From the NCBI GenBank assembly GCA_017428765.1, contig JAFRQF010000032.1, positions 56,229-120,228 on the forward strand: a stretch of DNA of 64,000 nt. The letters run 5' to 3'. The stretch is from Erysipelotrichaceae bacterium (GTDB taxonomy: Bacteria; Bacillota_I; Bacilli_A; Erysipelotrichales; Erysipelotrichaceae). Position numbers and translations under genes: made by a program. Under the pieces are notes generated by a model that did not search any database, was not told the origin of the DNA, and saw only the letters and a program-made list of their open reading frames with translations. Below are positions 1 to 7,125 of the stretch, in pieces (the stretch's first letter is position 1; every line of letters begins with the position of its first letter).

Positions 1-1316
1 GTGAAAACCTTCTGGAAGCAACCAATGACCGTCGTAGTAACTTGATCATTAGTAAGGTAGTTGATGAAAATGATGCTCTGAAAGACGATCTCTTCCCGAT
101 TCAGATTACGATTGATGACCCGAACGGACATTATCCGGATGACGATGATTACAGCGATTACTACGACACCATATGGTTTTATATTTCCACAGCATCCAAT
201 GATGCGACCACTATTGTAACAGAAGACGTAGTGATAGATGGCGCTACAGCTGAAGAGAGAGATGGAACGCCTACCGGATACTATTGGTTTGACAATGGCG
301 GTACTGCAACCGTTTCTGTTAAAGCTGGATGGTTTATCAATATCATTAACTTGAGAAAAGACACCAATTATACAATCGTAGAACCGACGGCGACGATTCC
401 GGATGGTTACACCTTTGAAAAGGCAAGTTTCGATTATTCAAATTATACAGGAGAAGTACCAACAACTCCTGAAATCAATGACTATACTGTAAATGGATCG
501 ATAGATATTTCGAATACCGAATTCAAAGTGAAGTATGATAACAAGTATGAAGGTTTCTACTATGTCTATCATTCTTCTAATCTGGATGTCTACCGCTTCC
601 CGATGGCTGTTGATGGTGTAAAGGTGACATCATTCGATATCTTTGGAATGACTGCTAAGGATACGCTCTATGGCGGCTACTATATGGATTATGCTGGTAA
701 GAGCATAGGTTATGATTCTGCGGATCTGACTTATGATGAAAACAACAAGTCAAAAGACTCGGGAGAAGATGCGAAAGCATATTCATATCAGTACATCAAA
801 GACAGCAATAGAAACGCATGGTCGATCAATAATGCATACGATCAAGATGGTACTGAAGCTGTACCTGTAAAAGATACAACTTACTACCTGAAAGAAGTTC
901 CGAACAGCTACATGCTGCCGTATACGCATTATACATACTATAAGACCGGATACAAGCTCGCCAACATTTGGACGATTACGGCCGTTGATGATTTGAACTA
1001 CACCGGTGCAGGTTTTATTGTTGAAACAGAAGATCGTGAAGCAACGATAGTTGAATCCTTGAAGATCAAAGCCGCAAACAGCTCAACTACGACGACATTG
1101 ACACCTGAAAAACTCTATAAGGCAAAAGGAATCCTTGCCGGTTATCTCGGATACAATGATATTACTGAATTCATGAGTGAAGGAACTATCATTATCAAAC
1201 AGTACTGGACAACCCCGGATGGCATAACCATCAAAGGAACAACCCAGAGAACTCTGACGTTCGGAGATGGGACTATTACCGGCCTGAAGAAGACCGATTC
1301 GCCTTGCAAAGATTAG
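1..1316 (+). CDS. Surface protein with pilin/Cna-B-like domains, C-terminal part
   Basis: The frame is open to the first base of the window, so this is the 3' part of a longer gene; the TTG at 42 is only an internal codon. The visible ~437 residues begin with a segment of the type NLIISKVVDEND, as in prealbumin-fold/DUF7601 stalk domains of Gram-positive surface proteins, with the typical later motif TNYTIVEP. The rest is Tyr-, Asp- and Thr-rich beta-type sequence. No LPXTG motif or C-terminal membrane helix is present; the protein ends DSPCKD, so its wall attachment is unclear. Only 19 bases separate it from the small gene at 1336, which suggests one operon. Role as an exported adhesin or stalk is inferred. 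Confidence 0.6.
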   Translation, partial: ENLLEATNDRRSNLIISKVVDENDALKDDLFPIQITIDDPNGHYPDDDDYSDYYDTIWFYISTASNDATTIVTEDVVIDGATAEERDGTPTGYYWFDNGGTATVSVKAGWFINIINLRKDTNYTIVEPTATIPDGYTFEKASFDYSNYTGEVPTTPEINDYTVNGSIDISNTEFKVKYDNKYEGFYYVYHSSNLDVYRFPMAVDGVKVTSFDIFGMTAKDTLYGGYYMDYAGKSIGYDSADLTYDENNKSKDSGEDAKAYSYQYIKDSNRNAWSINNAYDQDGTEAVPVKDTTYYLKEVPNSYMLPYTHYTYYKTGYKLANIWTITAVDDLNYTGAGFIVETEDREATIVESLKIKAANSSTTTTLTPEKLYKAKGILAGYLGYNDITEFMSEGTIIIKQYWTTPDGITIKGTTQRTLTFGDGTITGLKKTDSPCKD

Positions 1317-1335
1317 AATAGGAGGAAAATTTCAA

Positions 1336-1602
1336 ATGAAGAAAACTTGGAAAAATCCGGTAATGCTTGAAGGAGGTCTGATACCGGGCGATGACGAAGT
1401 TGTCGGTGGAGGTTCTGGTCAGAGTTCGCCTGATATAATCCCTTATTCTTATGAAATGTGGGGTGTCATCTTTATTGATTTCCCAGAATTATATGATTCC
1501 GATGGAAATGGAGACGGGGGAACCTGGGCAGACTATGTCAAATGGATGACAGATAACGGTTTTGCAGAATTTATCGATCCGGATGAGAATCCAGAACCAT
1601 AA
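1336..1602 (+). CDS. Small acidic protein, candidate modified-peptide precursor
   Basis: 88 residues with a strong ribosome site (AGGAGG, nine bases before ATG). The N-terminus MKKTWKNPVMLEGG resembles the K-x-W-x-x-P leader of paeninodin-type and related PqqD-bound precursors. After a Gly-rich stretch (GGGSG) comes an acidic, Pro- and Gly-rich C-terminal half with three Trp but no Cys. Followed by a hairpin and then an HPr-kinase-like gene and a PqqD-like gene, the usual order for a precursor and its maturation proteins. No lasso cyclase, radical SAM or transporter gene is in the window. The precursor role is inferred; it could be a small acidic protein of another kind. Confidence 0.5.
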   Translation: MKKTWKNPVMLEGGLIPGDDEVVGGGSGQSSPDIIPYSYEMWGVIFIDFPELYDSDGNGDGGTWADYVKWMTDNGFAEFIDPDENPEP

Positions 1603-1618
1603 GAATCACTAATTATAG

Positions 1619-1655
1619 AATTGCGTGGGATCAACTCTCACGCAATTCTCTTTAT
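1619..1655 (+). terminator. Hairpin between precursor-like gene and kinase gene
   Basis: Perfect 9-bp stem, AATTGCGTG (1619-1627) and CACGCAATT (1639-1647), with an 11-base loop followed by CTCTTTA. The T-tract is weak, so this is more likely a partial terminator or 3'-stabilising hairpin, which would give more precursor transcript than downstream enzyme transcript. Confidence 0.6.
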
Positions 1656-1659
1656 ACCA

Positions 1660-2394
1660 ATGAAAAGAATATTTGAATTCATATATGCAGGTATTGCTGT
1701 AAGGTATCGGTTTCGAAATAATTCCACTGCCCGCTACTTTGGGAGATGTATTCATTTGTCGGAATCAGAAGATGATGACATATTTATGAATGATGCCTGG
1801 TTTGACCGCTTTCGAAAAGTACATCCCGATGATGTTCCAGATGATTATGTTGAATATAAGGGCTTACTTTATCTGACAGCTGCTTATCTTCTATCCTATG
1901 GGTGTACGATCTTTCATTCCGTATCTTTTGTATGGAAAGAAAAGGCGTGGCTTCTGGCAGGCAAAAGCGGTGTTGGAAAGACAACACAGTATCTGAATTG
2001 GAAGAAACTATTTCCCAAAGAGATCAGGATGATCTCCGGAGACATGCCGATACTCGATTTCAGAAAAGGCAGAATTATGGTGTGTCCTTCTCCCTGGAAC
2101 GGAAAAGAAAACTTCAAAGGTGCTTCTCCCTGTGAACTTGGAGGAATCGTGTTTCTGAAACAAGGAAAAGAAAATGTATTCCATGAGGCTGATCAATGCG
2201 AGAGTATATTGACTCTCTTTCATCAGTTCTGTCCTATTCCAGAAAACAAAGAAGAAATAAGGATCCTTGCATTGATGGTTGAACGCATTGAAAAAGAGGT
2301 GCCATTATGGACATTTGTCAATGATGGCACACAAGAATCGCTCAAAGTACTTAGAAGTGCGATTCTTGATTATCTTGAAACGGAGGAACCATGA
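1660..2394 (+). CDS. HPr kinase-like ATP-binding protein (PqqD-associated)
   Basis: 244 residues from ATG 1660; the longer frame from 1621 would begin inside the hairpin. A P-loop GKSGVGKTT lies at about residues 101-109, the form found in the C-terminal kinase domain of HPr kinase and in HprK-related kinases encoded with PqqD proteins. The family phosphorylates a protein or peptide side chain; in paeninodin clusters a related kinase modifies the precursor. The N-terminal ~90 residues are not the HprK N-domain. The stop overlaps the next gene by four bases (ATGA), so they are translationally coupled. The substrate is unknown; the 88-residue neighbour is the obvious candidate. Confidence 0.65.
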   Translation: MKRIFEFIYAGIAVRYRFRNNSTARYFGRCIHLSESEDDDIFMNDAWFDRFRKVHPDDVPDDYVEYKGLLYLTAAYLLSYGCTIFHSVSFVWKEKAWLLAGKSGVGKTTQYLNWKKLFPKEIRMISGDMPILDFRKGRIMVCPSPWNGKENFKGASPCELGGIVFLKQGKENVFHEADQCESILTLFHQFCPIPENKEEIRILALMVERIEKEVPLWTFVNDGTQESLKVLRSAILDYLETEEP

Positions 2395-2681
2395 TAAGAG
2401 TACGACCAGGTATTATTATGACGCACATCTGTGGCCGATGCATTCTCGTGGCGGCTTATGAAGAACGTTCCCATTGTCCGTATACCACCATATTGAATGA
2501 TACCGGTGAAATAATCTGGAGATGTCTTTCTGAAGGAAAAGAAAAGAATGAAATTGTTATGAAACTGAAAGAAGAGTTTGATATTCCTTCGGATACAGAT
2601 GTTGATGCTCTGGTAAGAGAATATATCAAACAGCTTCGTGATAAGGGCTATTTGCTTAATGAGGAGGATGAAACTTTATGA
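2391..2681 (+). CDS. PqqD family peptide-binding protein
   Basis: 96 residues. The pattern is that of PqqD/RRE proteins: an N-terminal strand, then the central block LNDTGEIIWRCLSEG, then a helical segment with DVDALVREYIKQL and a short acidic tail. PqqD-type proteins hold the leader of a precursor and deliver it to the modifying enzyme. The gene overlaps both neighbours by four bases, placing it in one coupled unit with the kinase and the lipoprotein. Family assignment rests on pattern and context; its partner is not proven. Confidence 0.7.
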   Translation: MIRVRPGIIMTHICGRCILVAAYEERSHCPYTTILNDTGEIIWRCLSEGKEKNEIVMKLKEEFDIPSDTDVDALVREYIKQLRDKGYLLNEEDETL

Positions 2682-2869
2682 AAAAAGAATTGTTCAAAAA
2701 AGTAATGATATCGATGATGACGGTTCTAATGTTGTTGTGCATTCTTTCAGGCTGCAGAAATACAAGCAATCAGCAGAACTCATCCGGAAAAAACGAAGTA
2801 CAGATCCTAGAAGATGAAGGAGAGATTGAGATTGAAATCCCTGAAGATCAGGAATCTGGAGGATTCTGA
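2678..2869 (+). CDS. Tiny lipoprotein
   Basis: 63 residues: basic N-terminus, hydrophobic stretch, lipobox LSGC at about residue 26, then a polar and strongly acidic tail (EDEGEIEIEIPEDQ). After processing only ~38 residues would remain on the membrane. The start overlaps the PqqD-like gene by four bases. Its 3' end overlaps the next frame by about 56 bases. I know no family for it. Position suggests a membrane-attached component of the same cassette, or even a second small substrate. Confidence 0.55.
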   Translation: MKKELFKKVMISMMTVLMLLCILSGCRNTSNQQNSSGKNEVQILEDEGEIEIEIPEDQESGGF

Positions 2870-4088
2870 TAAAAAACCGCTATCGGAAGATCAGGAATTG
2901 TTTCTGAATATTCTGAATAGAGTGATACATAACGAACAAGTGTCATTTAATGAAGAAATCGATGCACATGTAAAGGAAATCCTGTACCTTTCGAGCGATC
3001 ATTTTGTATATCCTCTGATTGTGAATGCTCTTTATTCGTCGTGTTATGAAGGGATAAAGATATTTGAAAAAAGAGCGATCGATCAGACTATAAGACAGGC
3101 AGCTAAGACTGCCTCTTTTGTCATGCTTTATAAGAAGATGTCAGAGAAAGGATTAAAACCTCTTATTTTGAAAGGTATGGTCTGCCGCAATCTTTATGCA
3201 GAACCAGAATTACGTCCTTCCGTGGATGAGGATCTTCTTATAAAACCTGGCGAAATACGAAAATATCACCAATTCTTTACAGAACATGGGTTTATTCTCA
3301 TCAATGAAGAAGAAAACCTTGAGAAAGATAGTGAATTATCATACAAAAACAAAGAAAACGGATTGTATCTGGAGATACATCGATATCTGTTTCCCCAAGA
3401 TGAAATATTTTCTGATTTAAATGAATTATTTGAAAAACAAAACGAATCAATGAAAATCAATGCCTATGGAGTCGAAATGGAAGCGCTGGATCCGACAGAT
3501 CATCTCTTATATATGTTAGCTCATGCTTATAAACATCTCATATACAGTGGAATAGGGATACGTCAGATCTGTGACATCACACTTTTTTCCGAAAAATATG
3601 GGGCGTTGATTGATTGGAAAACGATCGTCGATTCCTGCAGAAAACTACATCTGGAAATATTTCTTAAAGCCGTCTTAAAAATATGTCACGTGCATCTAGG
3701 AATGCGAAGAGAAAAGACCTGTATTACAACCGGTCTGATAAATGAAGACGTGGATGAGATGCCTCTGCTGGAAGATATCATTACTGGGGGAATCTACGGC
3801 GCAAAAGACGAAAACCGTCTTCACAGTGCCAATATGACACTTGACGCAGTATATTCACAAAAAAAAGGAAAAAGGAGAAGAGGAATCAGAAAATCTCTGT
3901 TTCCTTCTTTCTCGTATATGTCAGAAGACTATCCATATCTGAAGACATATCCTATTCTTTTGCCCTGGGCTTGGGCAGAAAGAATAATCGGCTACCTGAA
4001 AAAGCCAGGAGGCAGGAATAATTCTGAGAAGATAATAGAGATCGGGAAAAAAAGGATCGATCTGCTGAAGAAGTACGGACTGGTCTAG
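2814..4088 (+). CDS. Nucleotidyltransferase-fold protein (NTP_transf_5 type)
   Basis: Up to 424 residues. Features match the NTP_transf_5 (PF14907) family that accompanies PqqD and HprK-like genes: LILKGMVCRNLYAEPELRP followed by VDEDLLI, an acidic pair of the nucleotidyltransferase fold, and later HLLYMLAHAYKHL. The start is uncertain: ATG 2814 has no clear ribosome site, and translation may be coupled to the upstream lipoprotein; the conserved region begins near LSEDQELFLNIL. In lasso-peptide loci such proteins are thought to act on the phosphorylated peptide, but the reaction here is unknown. Confidence 0.65.
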   Translation: MKERLRLKSLKIRNLEDSDKKPLSEDQELFLNILNRVIHNEQVSFNEEIDAHVKEILYLSSDHFVYPLIVNALYSSCYEGIKIFEKRAIDQTIRQAAKTASFVMLYKKMSEKGLKPLILKGMVCRNLYAEPELRPSVDEDLLIKPGEIRKYHQFFTEHGFILINEEENLEKDSELSYKNKENGLYLEIHRYLFPQDEIFSDLNELFEKQNESMKINAYGVEMEALDPTDHLLYMLAHAYKHLIYSGIGIRQICDITLFSEKYGALIDWKTIVDSCRKLHLEIFLKAVLKICHVHLGMRREKTCITTGLINEDVDEMPLLEDIITGGIYGAKDENRLHSANMTLDAVYSQKKGKRRRGIRKSLFPSFSYMSEDYPYLKTYPILLPWAWAERIIGYLKKPGGRNNSEKIIEIGKKRIDLLKKYGLV

Positions 4089-4735
4089 AGTAAAAACGTT
4101 TGTATCAAAACAATAAAAAAGATATATGAGATGGACTGCAAATCTTGACTAATAGATCGTATGCGTCATTGTTTTCATGATATGAGTTGCTTTCTGAGAA
4201 TATTCCATAGCAATAGTTTCATAAGAACTGAATAGATCAACAGAAAGATCTGGTTCAGATTTCTCTTTTTATCTGAGGATATAAAAGAAACCAATGTCAT
4301 CAGAAAAAACTCTGAACTCTTTATTCTTGGTATTATTGAAATGATTTTCTTCTTCTGAACAAATAGATAGTTTGGTATGGCAATTATTCATGATGTTTCT
4401 GAAAAAGGCAATTAGTGGATATTTTTGAAGGGAAAATGGTTTTTCCAGAATTGCCTTGGAATATTCTTTGAATTGATTTCGGTCAGTATGAATAAATTCT
4501 CTAGAAGAATAAATTCTTTTATTACATATATAGAACTTCTATGATTCTTTGATGAAGATGTTAAGAAGATATAAAAAAGGTTTATTCGAAAATCATGCAA
4601 TCTTCCCTCATTGCAATTAAAAGATGTTCAATTTGGTCATAAAAAAAATGATTTTTAATCAGGGATGTATTGAAAATAAAAAGCGACGAAACGAAAAGTA
4701 TATTATATAATTAACATGTTAAAAAAGGAGTTTTA
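4089..4735. other. AT-rich intergenic region
   Basis: About 650 bases with no credible gene. Short frames on both strands lack ribosome sites and family features. It separates the peptide cassette from the polysaccharide genes and should contain their promoter; TATAAT occurs at 4706-4711, 24 bases before the next ATG, but no well-spaced -35 element is evident. Confidence 0.5.
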
Positions 4736-5581
4736 ATGCGCATTTTACGAATTTGTATACTGTTCATATTCATAGCTACATCAATCGCATTCGGAATTGA
4801 TCAGTTTTTTTCATATAGAGATAAGGACGTAATTGCGCCGATAATAAACTGCAGTGAAGATGTGTTGCATCTGAGTGTTAAGGCGGATGATAAAGAATTT
4901 TTAAAAGGGATGACAGCAGAAGATAATAAGGATGGCGATGTGACATCTACATTGTTGATAGCAGGAAAATCAAATTTTATTGAAGAAGGAGTGATAAGGG
5001 TAGATTATGTTGCTTTTGACTCTCATAACAATGTAGGCACATATAATCGAAGAGTCATCTATGATGACTATCATTCACCACGTTTCTCTTCGAAAAGTCC
5101 ATTAATGACACGCTCGGAAACATCGGTCGATTTTTCTTTTTTTGAAGCAACAGATGTTCTCGAAGGAGATATATCAAACAAGATCAAAGTTACATATGGA
5201 GTCGGCGTGAGCGATACTTCAAATGAGTATCCATTTACTATGGAAGTGACGAATGGCTATGGAGATATCGAAAAGCTGGATTTGGCATTGGATATCGTAA
5301 GCAACAGGGAATACAGCAGACAATGTCCTGCTTTGTCGGATTACATTATTTATGTTCCTGTAGGTGGAGAAGTGGACCTGAGTTCTTATCTGATTGGCAT
5401 CAGACAGGGCGATCATGTCATCGATTTTGAAGAATCAGACTATTACAAAGAGAATGTAATTATAGATGATTATACCGATTATGAAAGACCAGGTGTTTAT
5501 ACAGCTGAGTTTTCGTTACGTATCGCATATTCCACATATACAGTGACTAAAATGGTCGTTATCGTTACGGAGGATTTCTGA
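4736..5581 (+). CDS. Membrane-anchored protein with Ig-like (DUF5011-type) domains
   Basis: 281 residues with a ribosome site AGGAG and ATG 4736. One N-terminal hydrophobic segment (about residues 4-22) anchors an extracellular part. Two or three bacterial Ig-like units follow; the signature DNKDGDV near residue 64 and the later VDYVAFDSHNNVGT match DUF5011/cadherin-like repeats. The stop codon overlaps the ATG of the tyrosine-kinase gene, so the three genes 4736-9172 are probably one operon. A role in surface polysaccharide assembly is inferred from position only. Confidence 0.55.
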   Translation: MRILRICILFIFIATSIAFGIDQFFSYRDKDVIAPIINCSEDVLHLSVKADDKEFLKGMTAEDNKDGDVTSTLLIAGKSNFIEEGVIRVDYVAFDSHNNVGTYNRRVIYDDYHSPRFSSKSPLMTRSETSVDFSFFEATDVLEGDISNKIKVTYGVGVSDTSNEYPFTMEVTNGYGDIEKLDLALDIVSNREYSRQCPALSDYIIYVPVGGEVDLSSYLIGIRQGDHVIDFEESDYYKENVIIDDYTDYERPGVYTAEFSLRIAYSTYTVTKMVVIVTEDF

Positions 5582-7125
5582 TGGCTCAGAAAAGTGATAA
5601 TACAAAGATCCAATTATCTAATATCGAGCCATTCAGTATGCTGATGGACGTTGTACAGAATCTTTGGGCAGTGCTCTTGGGGTCTTTGGCTGTGGCGATG
5701 ATCGTGATCATGGTCATGAATTCAAGAACGATGATCAGCTACAGTTCACAGGCAACATTTGCCGTCATGTCCAAGCGGACGACCGGATATGCATATAACA
5801 ATCTGAGTGCAGCCCGTACTGTGGCGACAAGTTTTACCAGTATCCTGAACAGCGAGGTCATGAAAAAAAAGGTCTGTGATGATGTAGGACTGGAATCCTT
5901 TGATGCAACGGCAACTGCCAGAGTGATCGATGAGACCAACCTTTTGACATTGACGGTAACTTCGAACTCTCCTCAGAAGACATTTAAAATTATCAATTCG
6001 ATCATGAAGCTTTATCCTGATCTTTTACAATACGCAAGTACCACCATGGTCATGGAAGTACTGGCACAGCCGCAGATCCCGACAAGAAGAGTCAGCGGTT
6101 CCTCAGCGACCGGGATGGCAAAAAGGGCATTTGTTTTAAGCTTTGTCGCATTAACGGCAGCCTTTGCCTATCTGTCGTATCGTCACGATACGATCAAGAG
6201 TGAGAAAGATCTCAGAGAGAAACTTGACGCAACTTCACTGGGAGCAATCGAATATGAACGTCTTCGCAAGGCGAAAGGAGATCTTCGTAAAAACAGTGTT
6301 CTGGTAAGCGATGCGACCGCAAGTTTTTCTTTTGTCGAACGTTATAAGAAGATCGCAGCTGCTCTGTTGCAATCGGCGCAGAGACATAACGCAAAAGTCA
6401 TTATGGTCTCCAGTGTTGCCGAACACGAGGGAAAGTCAACGGTTGCCGCAAATTTAGCTTTATCCATACAAAGCCAAGGCAAGAAAGTATTATTGGTTGA
6501 TTGCGATCTCAGAAGACCTTCACAGGCAAAGATCTTTAATATTGATGTTGCAGAAGGAACTTCACTTACCGATTTCCTGGAAAGAAAAGAGAAGAAAAAA
6601 GGACAGAATTATATTTATCATGATCCGGTAAGTGATCTGCCGTTATTATTGAACGCAAAAGGAAATAAGGATTCCACAGAATACTTAAAAGGAAATGTAT
6701 TCAAGCGTCTGATCGACCAGTTGAAAAGCAGCGTCGATATCGTTATTTTAGATACGCCGCCGATGTCTTTGATGGCGGATGCCGAGGCAGTTGCCGATAC
6801 GGCAGATATTTCTGTACTGGTCGTACAGTATAATCGCATTTTAGCTGCCAACATCAATGATGCGATCGATCAGCTGAAAAAATACAGATGTCATATGTCC
6901 GGATGCATACTCAACAGTGTACGATCGATGCCGGGTATCAGCCGGAACATTGTCGGCGGTTACGGATATGGCAAATACAGCCGCTATGGCAAATACGGAC
7001 ATTATGGAAATTATGGCAAATACGGGTCCTATGGACATTATGCAGAAAGAAAAAGTCCTACGGCCAGTGCAATAAAGAATGCAGAAACGGAAAGTTTGAA
7101 ACAAGATGTCAGAAACGACGAATGA
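5581..7125 (+). CDS. Wzc-like tyrosine autokinase with chain-length (Wzz) region
   Basis: 514 residues. Two membrane helices (about 30-47 and 181-200) flank a short ~130-residue external Wzz-like region. The cytoplasmic BY-kinase follows: Walker A EHEGKSTVA (~281), Walker A' LLVDCDLRRP (~303) and Walker B VILDTPP (~388). A C-terminal Gly/Tyr repeat of the YGKYG type (about 459-488) is the usual autophosphorylation cluster, here very regular. Members control capsule or exopolysaccharide length and export by phosphorylation cycles. Kinase and membrane part are on one chain, as in Gram-negative Wzc, whereas many Firmicutes split them. Overlaps the next kinase gene by 20 bases. Confidence 0.85.
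   Translation: MAQKSDNTKIQLSNIEPFSMLMDVVQNLWAVLLGSLAVAMIVIMVMNSRTMISYSSQATFAVMSKRTTGYAYNNLSAARTVATSFTSILNSEVMKKKVCDDVGLESFDATATARVIDETNLLTLTVTSNSPQKTFKIINSIMKLYPDLLQYASTTMVMEVLAQPQIPTRRVSGSSATGMAKRAFVLSFVALTAAFAYLSYRHDTIKSEKDLREKLDATSLGAIEYERLRKAKGDLRKNSVLVSDATASFSFVERYKKIAAALLQSAQRHNAKVIMVSSVAEHEGKSTVAANLALSIQSQGKKVLLVDCDLRRPSQAKIFNIDVAEGTSLTDFLERKEKKKGQNYIYHDPVSDLPLLLNAKGNKDSTEYLKGNVFKRLIDQLKSSVDIVILDTPPMSLMADAEAVADTADISVLVVQYNRILAANINDAIDQLKKYRCHMSGCILNSVRSMPGISRNIVGGYGYGKYSRYGKYGHYGNYGKYGSYGHYAERKSPTASAIKNAETESLKQDVRNDE

Noticed and set aside
1..1316. LPXTG-anchored adhesin
   Set aside because: No sorting motif or C-terminal membrane helix is present in the visible end.
1336..4088. Complete lasso-peptide locus
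   Set aside because: Leader, kinase, PqqD and nucleotidyltransferase are reminiscent, but cyclase and peptidase genes are not in the window and the core has no clear ring pattern.
4412..4600. Minus-strand 62-codon frame in the AT-rich gap
   Set aside because: No ribosome site, low-complexity composition, no family features.
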